Shown: positions 1 to 11,084 of the stretch, in pieces
Layout of the letters: each line of letters starts with the position of its first letter
Numbering within the stretch: position 1 is the stretch's first letter
Assembly (NCBI GenBank): GCA_000697335.1
Contig: JNEM01013309.1
Location: forward strand, 1-19,625
Origin: Conidiobolus incongruus B7586
Taxonomy: Eukaryota > Entomophthoromycota > Entomophthoromycetes > Entomophthorales > Conidiobolaceae
Direction: 5' to 3'
Length of the DNA: 19,625 nt
Made by a program: the position numbers and the translations under genes
Notes under the pieces: generated by a model
Database searches by the model: none
What the model was told of the DNA's origin: nothing
The model's input: the letters and a program-made list of their open reading frames with translations, nothing else

Positions 1-126
1 AAATAATAAATTTTTGAAAATTAATTATTTAATGAAAAAAAAAACATTATATATATAAATTTTCTAAAATTAATAATATTCTTGAAAAATCTAAAATTAA
101 AAAATTTCCTATTTTTTCATATTTAT
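1..126 (+). mobile_element. Decayed right end of an older Tc1/mariner-like element
   Basis: About 120 bases at the window edge align with the right-hand end of the two better copies (137-1418 and 11085-12403). The order is a TATATA run, a TTCTAAAA-type stretch, then AAATTAAAAAATTT followed by the degenerate inverted terminus. Reading the reverse complement from about base 126, it resembles the terminal repeat of the other copies but with more changes. The element's body lies outside the window to the left. It stops about ten bases before the next copy begins, so two insertions sit almost end to end. The alignment was made by eye in very AT-rich DNA. Confidence 0.45.
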
Positions 127-136
127 AATAATATTA

Positions 137-1418
137 GTATAGAAATTAAATAAATAAATTAATGAATAATATATAAAAATTAATGAATAATATAAAATTA
201 ATAGCCTTTTTTATTATTAATAACTTTTTTTATACTTTTGGTAAGCTTCTAATACTTAAAAAACAGTTCTTTTTATTAAAGACTGAAATTTAATATTTTT
301 TAAATTAATTTAATTTATTTGCAGGAATTTTATTTCCTATAAGCTGTTTTTTTAATTATCTAAAACAATTATAATCATATAAGTTATAATCAAGTGAATA
401 TACTAAATGTAGTAACTCCCTTTATTTTTTTATATAAAAAATCTTTTATAGCTTTAATTTTATATATTTTGTAATTATTAGACAAAATAATAAATATTTT
501 TAATTTATATTAAGAATACTATTTAGAAATTGTTTTATTTAAAAAGATAATATATAATTTATTATTAATTAATTTTCCTTAGGATATTAAATAAGAAAAC
601 TATATAATATTATAATCTATTACAATAATTAATATTTGTTTATATTTAAAGTATTTATTTATTAGAATTTATAAAAAAGATTAATTTAGCTTAATTTAAT
701 ATCTTGTTTTATTTTTAAGTAAAAGATTATATAAAGGAATTTAAGATTTATTAATTATAAGTATTTATTGTAAAAATTTTTGTTTTTAGTTATACCTTAA
801 TAATTTTAGTTTAACTATAGCTATTTTAGTTTTCTTTTAAGTTTTTGTTAAATTATAAGATATTTATTTTATATTTTTATTTATTAATTTAAGTTTAAAC
901 TTAAATAAACATAATATAATTACATAATTAATATTAAATTACTTTGATATTTCTTTAACAGAAATAAAAAGGTATTTCTTAATATATTTTTTTATTTTAT
1001 TAATAAATAAAAAAGTAATAATAGAAATTAATCTTTTATATTTTAGTAAATTTTAAATAATATCCCTTCTAGCTTTAAAATCACAAATTTAATAATATAT
1101 AGTAATTTTAAATAAAGCACCATCTTTATAAACTGTTTACAAGTTTTAAATGATTTTAAAGGGTTTATAGTTAAGTTTTACAGATATAAAAATAAAGGCT
1201 TATGATAATCACAATCTAATTTAAACATAATTAAATTTAAGTGTAAATTTTAAAATCAAAATATTTTAATAAAAAAAATAATAAAAATTGAATATATATA
1301 TATAGTTTGAAAATATTTATTTTCCTATATATTTTATATATATATAAAATCTCTCAAAATGTATAATATGTTTGAAAGATCAGAAATTAAAAAATTTGCC
1401 ATTTCTTAATTTCTATAT
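137..1418 (+). mobile_element. Dead Tc1/mariner-like DNA transposon, copy 1
   Basis: This stretch is the same element as 11085-12403 and can be followed through it almost from end to end, with frequent single-base differences. It is flanked by TA at 135-136 and 1419-1420, the target duplication typical of the Tc1/mariner superfamily. The right terminus, read inwards, begins ATATAGAAATTAAGAAATGG. The left terminus begins GTATAGAAATTAAAT and lacks about 30 bases of inverted repeat still present in the other copy, apparently lost between two AAATTAA repeats. No long reading frame survives. Most differences from the other copy are transitions, and I see no CpG anywhere in it. The superfamily call rests on the TA flanks, the terminal repeats and the length near 1.3 kb. 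Confidence 0.7.
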
Positions 1419-1420
1419 TA

Positions 1421-1955
1421 ATAACATCCAAATTAATTAAATTTTGCTTATATCATTAAAAGCATTTTATATTAAACCTTGAATAATATAAGAAATCAGT
1501 GTAAACTAAATAATTAATTGTTAATTAAAAATATTTAATTTATTCAAGTTAAAGAAAAACACTAATCATAATAATAATAATAATTCCAATATTATCAAAT
1601 TTAAAACACTAATTTCTATTTTGGAATATTAGTAGCAAAAAATTGATTATATCTCTGAAATATTTTATTATGATATATAAAACTCTTTCCAATATTCTTC
1701 TTCTATCATTCCACTCGATTATCATTTTTATTGGATATATATGACAGTAAATAACCTTTTAAAAATATTTATCGTTTAATAATTAAGTCCTGAAAAAATT
1801 AAATACGTTAATCATGATTATAAAATTAATAAATTATTCTATAAAACAAAACACAATATATATGCTAATATGAAAAAGTGTAGTTTAATTTAACAATTAT
1901 CAATACTCAAACAATCAATGATATATGACTAAAGATGTAAAATGAATCAGATGGT
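1421..1955. other. AT-rich spacer between transposon copy 1 and the DBP5 stop codon
   Basis: No gene, RNA or strong repeat is visible. It holds a short AAT microsatellite near 1568-1584, and its right part is presumably the 3' untranslated region of the DBP5 gene. Immediately after the transposon lies ATAACATCCAAATT, of which near-copies occur at about 12550 and 13068. Confidence 0.5.
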
Positions 1956-3670
1956 TTATAATTTGAGAATTTTTTCCAACTTTTCCCAATCATCGTTAGG
2001 AAGCTTTTCTATCTCGATACTCAAGTGCTTTTCGATTTGATTCATGACCTTTCTGCTGTGAGCGTCATGTATCAAATTGATACTCACACCCTTACGTCCA
2101 AAGCGACCAGTGCGACCGACACGATGCAAGTAGGTTTCAGGATCAAAGTGACCAGATCTTGTCATGGGCATATCGTAGTTGATAACGAGAGTGACATCAG
2201 AAATATCGATACCACGGGAGATAACGTTGGTGGAGATAATGACTCTGGATTTACCGGATCTGAATTCATCCATGACTCTGTCACGTTCTTCAGCTTCCAT
2301 GTTACCGTGTAGACAGGCCAATTCGTGACCATCGCGTCTCATCTTGGAGGCCAAATCGTCGGCCGTGCTACGTTTGGCGACGAAAATAATACTGGAACCA
2401 ATGTTGAGAACCTTGTAGAGTTTGCTGATAGCAGCATATTTATCGGCATCATTTTTACATTCAAAGTAATATTGGCGAATGGCTTGAACATTTAATTCTT
2501 CTCTCTTCAAAGTGATTTCGTTGGCTTTGGGACAGAATTTAGTAGCATATCTGTAGACAGTATCACTGAAAGTAGCTGAAAACAAGGCAATTTGAGTGGT
2601 CTTAGGTAATTTGCCCTTGATACGAAGACAAGTATCACCAACACCTTGTCCATCTAAGAGATTATCAGCTTCGTCTAAGACAAGGAGTTTGACATTTCTA
2701 GTGTTGATGATACGTCTGTCTATCCAATTCATTACAGTACCAGCGGTACCAATGATGATGTTTTCTTTAACGGATTTAACACCTTTGTCGATCATGTTGG
2801 GGACAGCCAAGGTGGAGGTGACTTTAGTATACTTGCCCATTTCCTTCAGTACATCCATGATCTGGATGGCCAATTCACGGGCATTGGCAATACAGATAGC
2901 CTGAATTGAAATAAAATTAATGGTGAAAGATGATGAATGCAAGTGTAAGGAAATACCTGAACTTCTTCAAGTGAAGTATCGACACGGGAGAGCATAGTTA
3001 AGACAAAGGCAGCAGTCTTACCAGTACCAGATTGAGATTGAGCAATCATATTGGTAGGGCTAAAAGTGCAAATATTTCATTATCAATTGAATATAAATAA
3101 AGTGAAAATGACTTACGGATCCTTCAACAAAAGGGGTAGAGCCTTACCCTGAATACGGGAAGGTTTCTTAAATTTCATATCGTAAACACCCTTCTTTAAA
3201 TCTTCAGAACTAAAAAAATATTATTAATACAATAAATATAAAATATTCATAATAACTGAAACCTTACAGTCCGAGATCTTCAAAAGAATTAACAGAGTAA
3301 AGAGGAGAAGCTTCATCACTTTGTTGTTCTGCCAATCTGACAATAATATCATCGTCCTTAATTTTGGAGTAAGTATCAATCAATTTGGACTCTTCTTCAT
3401 CCTCGTCCCAGTTGGTAGGTTTGCTTTCAGTACCATTTTCTACTTCTTTGAGTGATGATAAGAATTTCTCATCTAATTTGGATTCGGTACCATTTTCTTT
3501 CTTTTCATTTTTTGCTTCGGTGGTAATGTCTTCAATTTTAGGTTCTGTAATAGTTTCTTTCTTAATGTTAAGGGTTTCCAAAGCAGCTGTAATATTTTTA
3601 TCCTCTAATGATTTAATTTAATAAGGTGATTTTAAGTAAGGTAGCCATATTAAATAGTACCTGATGACAT
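1956..3670 (-). CDS. DBP5: ATP-dependent RNA helicase DBP5/DDX19 (mRNA export), five exons
   Basis: DEAD-box ATPase that, in the known family, remodels mRNPs at the cytoplasmic face of the nuclear pore (with Gle1 and Nup159/NUP214) and also acts in translation termination. Exons I infer are complement(join(1956..2900,2957..3059,3117..3209,3268..3604,3661..3670)), giving 495 aa; all introns are GT-AG and 56-58 bases long. Visible parts: acidic N-terminal extension; the DBP5-type [14 protein letters not shown] segment (residues 103-116) leading into the Q motif (F111 to Q136); SQSGTGKT (155-162, motif I); ARELA (188-192, Ia); GTAGT (232-236, Ib); DEAD (257-260); SATF (289-292); TNVISRGID (405-413, V); HRVGRTGR (440-447, VI). 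The length fits the family (about 480-500 aa). The start is a 10-base exon, ATGTCATCAG, preceded by a good ACACC context; downstream in-frame methionines would remove the Q motif. All catalytic motifs are intact, so the gene should be functional. The 10-base first exon is the least certain part. Confidence 0.95.
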
Positions 3671-4886
3671 GGTGTCAAGTTATTTAATTAAATCAAACTA
3701 TAATAATGTATGTATATATGATAATTGTAAAATCCAAATTATTAATTTTTATAAACTGATTGTATTAATAATTTATAATTGATAATAATAAATGATGATG
3801 AAATTTTGATTTAATTTAATGTGGGATTAATTCAGGTCCATTTTAATTTATAAAAATGTAATTATGATTGCTATTATGGGATTAATTCAATACACAAAAT
3901 TACTGAAATTTCGGAGATTTTCAATATAATTTTCAAAAAAATTTCAACATTCATGAAAAGATTTAAATTTGAAATCATAAGCATATTGATTATAAATAAT
4001 ATCCTGACTAATATTATTTTAAATCTCTATGAATTTATCACTTGAAAGATTATATTTTTCTTGATTTACACCTTTTTAATTGTGCAAATATATATTATAC
4101 ATCAAATATTTAATTTAATATTATAAATGATTTTTGATTTTTAATAATGATTTGTATTCTAAATAATTAGTAGTACAATACCAATTTAAAAATATTTATG
4201 ATTTAAGTAATATAATATTTAGTAAAAAAATTTTTCAGTTCATGGCGCATAAATTACTATTACTAACAATCCTGACAAACTTGAGAAATTACCAAATTTT
4301 ACCCTTGAATATTTGAAACAGAATATTTCCAACCATTCCCAATATCAAATTTGTTAGAATATCTCTAATATATCATATGGAATACAATTATTTGAGGAGT
4401 TAATTCATCACTTAAGTAATAAATTTAATATTTATTTAATTATTGACTAAATTCACCTGATATTGAATTCAATGTCTGAATATATAAATATAATAAATCT
4501 ATATTTGGTCTGAGTAGATCAAAATGATATATAGTCACTTTCCAGTAAATAAAAAAATTTTTTTAATGATTATATATCAACATTTTAAATTCTCAAAATT
4601 TTTCATAGTATAGTTATACTGATAAGTATTCAATTATATATAGCTTTTTCATATAATCAAAACTATTGATAATTGGTTTTAATAATGAATAAATTCAATA
4701 TCATTTGATTATACAAAATAAGATTTAAGAGATAAAATGATTTATAAAAATACAGTGAGTTTAATTGTAATGTCACAAAATCAAATTCATGATTGATCTG
4801 AATTTAACTTTTGATATTTATTAATAGATATCAATCATTAACAAAAATTATATAAACTGGATTAAAGATCTATATTGTAATACCAA
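3671..4886. other. AT-rich intergenic region between DBP5 and the hydrolase relic
   Basis: The part next to 3670 is presumably the DBP5 promoter and 5' leader; I see no unambiguous TATA box. Part of the plus strand (about 3913-4550) reads more like protein than its surroundings and is listed separately as a weak candidate relic. A short GGGATTAATTCA motif occurs twice (near 3822 and 3878). No RNA gene is recognised. Confidence 0.5.
3913..4550 (+). pseudogene. Possible gene relic of unknown family (weak)
   Basis: From 4253 the plus strand has a run of about 88 codons with only three stops, containing peptides such as NNPDKLEKLPNFTLEYLKQ and FEELIHHLSNKFNIYLIID. A neighbouring stretch from 3913, in another frame, gives similar protein-like text with more stops. 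Several of the stops are the kind expected from C-to-T decay of glutamine or arginine codons. I do not recognise the family. In DNA this AT-rich, some open runs occur by chance, so this is a suggestion rather than a gene call. It would be on the opposite strand to all recognised genes here. Confidence 0.2.
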
Positions 4887-6276
4887 TTATAAATGATTTT
4901 CAAGTCTATAGCTTTGAGTAAAAGATTTTTTTAATTGTAGAAGCATCTTATTTCAATAATTGAAAGAAAGCTTTAAGATGATATATACAAGGTACAAATT
5001 CAATATTAAGTGGTGCTAATTCATTGTTATTGAAACCTTTAATAAAACCAGCAGAACGAACAATAGAGAGTTGAAAAGGTGAGAAAAAAATGGAAATATA
5101 CAAAAATCGTGAGACATACTCTAATAAACTTATAATGCTTAATGGAAAATTGTAGTAATGACCATTGTTCTGGTATTGAGAATGTAATTTTTGAGAAAAA
5201 TATTAAACTTTCATCTCAGAGTAATTCTTTACCTGCTATTTAGGTAAAAAATGGAGTATATCTTTGAAATTTTGGGACTAAAAAGGAGATGCTAAATGGT
5301 TTTCGAGATGCTCTGTATCGATTAAGAAATTAATATGTTTCTTGATATGATGAGCAGCATCTGCAATAATTCTGGATAATCTGTGCACGAATTGATAATG
5401 CATAGGAGAATGATCTCAAACAAGGTGTGTTAAATAGTTTATACCTTTGTTCAGGTATCAGCTTGGGGGTTGAATGTGATAAACCCAGATATGGGCTCAA
5501 AAGTAATGCTCCCGTTAGCAATTGCCCAATTTGGATATCCATTATAAATGATAACAATACACTGTTCATAATACTTCGTCCGGCTGAATCACTTGCAAAT
5601 ACTAGAATAGATGGATTTCAATTTTGATCAGGTGAATCTGGGATATCTTTGAGGAAAAAATAAGATGCTAACAAATTGTCTAATTTTTATGGAAATGGAT
5701 TTTCAGGTGCTAAACGATATTTAACAACTATTAACATAATGTTAATAGTTAATGATTAAAATACTTAATATTACGTACTGAGACATCCTAGATTTTGCAG
5801 CCAGTTTAAATTTGATACTACGATGCACCTTAACTGATGAAAACATATAAGTACCTCCATGAGCGAATAGTATTCCCTTGCGATTAGTTTTGGGGTCTGT
5901 ATTAGGAATGTGCCGGTCGCCATACAGTGGCTCCACCTTACTCTCGTCCAACAGTTCCAAAGGATAAACACTTAGATTCTTAATCATTTTCTGCTTCACC
6001 ATACTCTGAGCCTACAATTGATATTTAAATGAAATATTCGCCATCTCAACAAAGGATTCTCTCCTTCTTGTAAATGCGATCCGAAAAGAACGAATCTCTA
6101 ATGAAATGTCCTCGACTTTGTAAATTCAAATTCATCAAAGTTTTTATATGAATAAGTGCCAAAGTGAGAAAATTTCATTCAGGAATAGGATTTCTAGGAT
6201 ATGGAGAGTATTTGAATATCACTGCAAGTAATTTCATATATAGGAATTGACTTATATTGTCAATAATATCTCACAT
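4887..6276 (-). pseudogene. Dead paralogue of the alpha/beta hydrolase at 8512-9914
   Basis: The minus strand can be aligned with the intact hydrolase from its start codon (ATG at 6274-6276) to its stop codon (4887-4889), including a C-terminus ending SFTQSYRLENHL against SFIQVYNLENRL. The best preserved part is about 5780-6002, with RKGILFAHGGTYMFSSVKVH (oxyanion-hole HGG intact). The intron is kept at the homologous place (5728-5778, GT-AG, 51 bases) and is followed by VKYRLAPEN. The nucleophile serine survives but its context is ASDSAG instead of GGDSAG. It is clearly broken: at least five premature stops (including TGA at codon 2 and in place of two tryptophans, TAA for a glutamine) and at least three frameshifts, so no working enzyme can be made. 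It lies 2.2 kb downstream of the intact gene in the same orientation, which suggests an old local duplication. Confidence 0.9.
5726..5750. repeat. 25-base near-perfect palindrome in the relic intron
   Basis: ACTATTAACAT and its exact reverse complement ATGTTAATAGT are separated by a single A; one further A/T pair extends each arm to 12 bases. It lies at the 3' end of the relic hydrolase intron and overlaps the acceptor AG. The intron of the intact paralogue has no such structure. It could fold into a hairpin in DNA or RNA, but no function is evident. Confidence 0.75.
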
Positions 6277-8511
6277 GCCGGCTATTTCCAAATTAGTTTA
6301 ATAATGAGTTGTCAATAACCGATATTATATATATATAGGATTTACATTGGATTATTGTGAATAAGTCAAAAATTTACTATAGCAATTTTGGATCCGTATA
6401 TATTATTTATTTGCAATCAGATAAATTCTTGAAAATAATTTTAAAAATAAAATTTTAATATAATAATAATTATTATTACAGTCCTTTAAACTTATATTCA
6501 TATAACCATACTCGCTCTTTGAAAATTTTGTAATTTTTGCTTATATCTTGTAAAAATAATTTATACACTTGAAAATTTTCAATCTCAAATTTGCAACAAG
6601 ACATTATCAATTCTTTCTCTGATTCAAATTATAGAATTATTGTATTAATTAAATTTTCCAAATTAACTAATAGTTGCAAATATCAAAATAATTCAAAAAA
6701 ATTATTTTGAATAATGAATATCTAATATTATCGTAATACAAAGCTTAAGCTGAGCTTGGTAATATTTCTTTAAATTTATTTAACTTTTATCATAATATGT
6801 TGAATCACACTATTCATCTTCACATTGATTAATCAAATTCAACTTCTGTCAATATAGTTGTAAAACTTCACGAACTCAATAATTCGAATTCAACCCGGAT
6901 TTAAATCATAAAATCCAATTAAACTAAATATATAATTCCATTTTTATATCAGCTTGAATAATATAGCATCTTTTAATTTTGATATCTCTAATTTAAGGAG
7001 AATATTTTAATAATCTTGGTTTTTTGAATCATTTTCATTATTATAATATATCGGTATCTCTCAATAACTGTCACTTTGATACAATGAGATCCAAATAAAA
7101 GAAATTAAACATAATTTCTTATCAATATATCAGATTCATATAGAATTACCTAATACAATATAATATGCTATAATAATCAGTTAATTTCAGATCATCCAAA
7201 TATCAAAAATAATATCTTTATTTCGTACAATTTTTCGGTTGAAAAATTTAACTTGTAAACAATGAAAAATATATTGACCGAAATTATCTAGGGAATAAAA
7301 TCATTAAATAATTAGTAATATAACACTAAAACTATAAAACAAAAATTATGATACATATTTGATTAATGTATTCGTCAAGAAAATTATAGATAACTTCACA
7401 TGATATTGAACAATATTTTTAATAAAGATACTTGTGTCAAAATATTAACAACTATGAATTTTTTGATACCAATTTATACTAACATTGCAAACTGATAAAT
7501 AAAATAAACAATTATGTTAATGTGATATGACTAAAATTTTAAACTTACAATATGATAATCAACTATAATTAAATCGCACAAATCAAAATGCAAAATCAAA
7601 TTTAATGAAATGAAAATTTGAGAGTAATATTCATCACTACACTGTATCGATCATCAATTTATAATTTTTTATGATAATAACTGAATATTATAAATGAAAT
7701 TTCAATTAGGAATTTTATATTATAATATATCATTAAAAATTTGAAATAATAATATATTGATTAAATCGTATATATATCAATTGTTTTGGAAATTTTACTA
7801 TTAAAAACACATTAATTTTAATTGTTAAAAAAATTAACTAAAATATATTCTCTGTTAATATTTTAATGATATATACATTGAAAGTACGGTATTTTAGAAA
7901 TTTTATATTTAAATTTTAAATATAGGATATAAATCATTATATTTGGAATATTAATACTAAATTTTATTGTTAATACTTCAATATTAGGATCAAGATATTG
8001 AATGGTTTATATCATGTGTAATAGCTATAGATTCGAAATTAATTAATGCAACTTGTTTTCTCAGTTTTTGTCTAATAAATACTACAAATTTCATAAAATA
8101 ATGTGATAAAATTTCAAGGGATAAAGTACTACGATTGACCTTTTAATGCATTTTTTAATTAAAGTAATATTTTTAAAAATTTTAATCAAAATTGTATATC
8201 TTAATAATTATATAAATCTAATATCTTCATTAATATAATATTAGCTATATTTTTTTATCTAATGCGTTGAATAAATTGAATAATCTATTACTGATTCAAA
8301 AATAATTCAAAAATTATTTTAACAGAATTATAGATAAATATAATGCTTTAAACATAATTTGATAAATTATAATAATATTAATTTGTAATAAAAAATGGTA
8401 GAAAGGTTAAAAAATAAATTCAAAATATTAGATAATATATTGTATATTTCAATATATCAAAATTAATAAATCTATTTAATATTTTGTTATAATTATTCCA
8501 AGTCTAATTAA
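6277..8511. other. 2.2 kb AT-rich intergenic region between the two hydrolase copies
   Basis: I see no gene, RNA gene or transposon end here. It contains scattered CpG dinucleotides, unlike the transposon copies, and ordinary AT-rich inverted repeats such as CAAAATAAT...ATTATTTTG near 6683-6707. The right-hand end is presumably the 3' untranslated region of the intact hydrolase. I found no further hydrolase fragments in it by eye. Confidence 0.5.
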
Positions 8512-9914
8512 TCAAAGTCGATTTTCGAGATTATAAACTTGAATAAAAGATTGATCAATGGTAGTACCATCGGACTTAACCAGCTGAAAAGGAGTTTTAG
8601 GATGATTGGTAGAAGGTCCAAATCCAATATCGAGAGGAGTTTGATCATCCTGATCAAAGCATCGTTTAATAAAATTAGCTAATCGAATGATAGAAAGTCC
8701 TGCGGCAGGTAAAAATGAGAACAACTGGAAGTCATGAGTCATATTCTCATAAAGCTGAAGAGTAACTGGTGGTAGATGACTACTGAATTTCTTTGAATCA
8801 GATTGAGTATGAATCTTATGGGCAAATAAAACATTTTCATCCCTAAGCATTTCTCGAGTACCTGATTGCATAAAAAATGGTGGTAAACCACTAAGATCTT
8901 TGCAATAAATAGGTGATGCTAAATAATAATCTAAATATTTAGAATTCATCACATAATGGCGATTCGTCCTCAAGTTAAGAGCTCCCTTTGGTACTATTTT
9001 GGATAGCCGATGTATCATTAATTTATGACGATACGATTCATCCCAAGAGACAAAAGGAACATAATCAGTATCCTTATTCTCAGTATGACTAGATAATGAG
9101 TGAGGTAAATCAATATAAGAACTCAAAAGTAAGACCCCACGTGGCAATGATGCAAGTTGTAAATCTCTAATCAAAAATAATAATCCAAGTATAATACCAG
9201 CGCCAGCAGAATCACCTCCAAATACAAAATTGGATGGATCCCAATTTTGGTTAGGTAGCTCTGACTTATCTGTCAGATAGAGATAACAAGCTAATATATC
9301 CTCTAATTGTGCTGGGAAAGAATTTTCAGGTGCTAAACGATACTCGACACCTAGATATAGAATATATTAATAATATTTAGGTAAAATTGGCGACTTCACT
9401 TACTGAAGCATCTAATGTTGGATTCTGCAGCCAATTTAAATGTGATACTACGATGTACTTTAACTGATGAAAACATATAAGCACCACCATGAGCGAATAT
9501 AACACCTCTGCGCTCTGATTTTGACTCAGTATCAGGAATGTGCCATTCACCATAAAGAGGTTCGACAGTCTTTTCATCTAAGGGTTCAAGAGGGTACCAA
9601 TTAAGATCTTTGATCAATTTGCCCATGACAATATTTTGCGCCTTGACTCTATATTCAAAAGGAATATCTACTCTCTCAACGGAAATACCATCCCTTGTAT
9701 AAATCCTACCCATAGCAAAGGAATCTCGAATATACTTTCCGGAAGTCTGAATATTTTCATTTAACAAAGTTTTCATATAGTAAACAGCTGCAAAAGTTAA
9801 AAAATTCCATTCTGGTACAGGATTTCCAGGATAGATTGAGTACTTAAATTTTAAAATTAAAGGTAAACATTTCATATAAATAAAATGTCTGATCCTATAT
9901 AATATATCTAACAT
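8512..9914 (-). CDS. Alpha/beta hydrolase of the HSL family (arylacetamide/steryl deacetylase-like), two exons
   Basis: Predicted carboxylic ester hydrolase; relatives act on acetylated sterols, lipids or xenobiotics, often at the endoplasmic reticulum, but the substrate cannot be read from sequence. Exons complement(join(8512..9350,9404..9914)) give 449 aa with one GT-AG intron of 53 bases; the junction reads RCFS-VEYRLAPEN. HSL-family marks: HGGAY at 142-146 (oxyanion hole; the more usual form is HGGG), YRLAPEN at 174-180, GGDSAGAG around the nucleophile Ser218, GTREMLRDE with the likely catalytic acid at Glu337 (often Asp in the family), and His376 in MTHDFQ. The N-terminal 50 residues are hydrophobic and basic and may associate with membrane. 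The start at 9914 is the first ATG of the long frame and matches the start position of the dead paralogue. No break is seen; the gene looks functional. Confidence 0.9.
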
Positions 9915-11084
9915 TTTAAAAGAAAATAAAATAATTTTATAAAAAAATTAATTATATCAAATTGCAAAATATATTATCTTTGATAATAAATTTTTCAAAA
10001 AAAAATACTTGTTCAAAGATATTTTAGAATTATTTATATTAAGATTATCAATTAAATAATTTTAATAGTCAATCAAATATCCGAAATAATATTCGGAATT
10101 AATTATTAATTTTAATTTAATAGTCACAACTTTATTACTAAAAATTTTTTTTCTTAATTATTTTTATGCATATTAAATTTATTTTCTTATCTAAAATTTA
10201 TCTAATTACTATTTTAAGTATAATATCTGGTTCTACAATAAAAAATAATTATTTAAATAGTATATTAATATAGATTAATGATGTAATATAAAACTTATAT
10301 TTTTGAATTATACTCTATTTTAATATAATTTATATCATAATTTTAATTTTTTACAATTGATTATTTTAATAACTGTGTATAAGATTGACTCTGAATTTCA
10401 ACAACAGTATTATTACTGAAGGATAATAAAACAGATTATTGATGGTGTATATTTAATTAAGTATTTGAATTAATTCAATAAGAATCAATGTTTTTGTCTA
10501 TAAATAATTCACTAAGTTATATAATTATAGAATTATTGAATATATTCATAATTTTATAAATATACTTCAACAAAGATATAATACATTTTATTATTATTAC
10601 TATTATCATATTTTATAAAAGTTATTGAATATGCAACAATAATTTTTCAAACATTATATTAAATTATGCGTCAAATTTAAACATAGTTTAAAAGTAAATA
10701 AAATTAATTAAATATACAATTCTATCAATATTCACATGAAATTCAATTGAAATTTATTAACCCCTAAGCATTGTTAATATAAATCAAGATAATTTGGGTT
10801 AAATGATGGTTAAATTTGAATAATAGTAATAATGATTATAAAAATTTATTTTAATCTTTACTAGAAATATTATGTATACGATACTTAAAATAATAATGAA
10901 TTATATATAATTATTATTAACTCATATTTATAATAAATTTATAATTTGAATTTTTGTAAAAATTTAATAGTATTAAATTAAACTTTTTAAAACTGTCTTT
11001 AAATTAAAAACTAATTAAAATTTTAATAATAATAAATTATTAACTATTAATACTTTACAACTTTAAAGAAAAATTTCAATATTA
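9915..11084. other. AT-rich intergenic region upstream of the hydrolase
   Basis: The part adjoining 9915 must hold the hydrolase promoter and leader, but it is an unbroken run of A and T in which no TATA box can be singled out. Small inverted repeats are present (TCCGAA/TTCGGA near 10080-10098; TTAACCC/GGGTTAA near 10758-10802). No gene or RNA is recognised. Confidence 0.5.

Noticed and set aside
2025-2312. Open frame on the plus strand, 95 codons
   Set aside because: It is the antisense of the DBP5 helicase C-terminal domain and has no recognisable content of its own.
2596-2904. Open frame on the plus strand, 102 codons
   Set aside because: It is antisense to the DBP5 DEAD domain; the helicase reading on the other strand explains the sequence.
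3385-3621. Serine-rich open frame on the plus strand
   Set aside because: It is antisense to the acidic N-terminal exon of DBP5; the serine runs are complements of the Glu/Asp-rich codons.
5427-5627. Plus-strand open frame over the hydrolase relic
   Set aside because: The minus strand here aligns with the intact hydrolase; the plus frame is a shadow.
9377-9577. Second minus-strand frame overlapping the hydrolase exon junction
   Set aside because: It is a frame-shifted shadow of hydrolase exon 1 that runs through the intron.
10080-10098. TCCGAA/TTCGGA hairpin as a terminator or RNA structure
   Set aside because: The stem is only six base pairs with an AT loop in AT-rich intergenic DNA, and no transcript is suggested.
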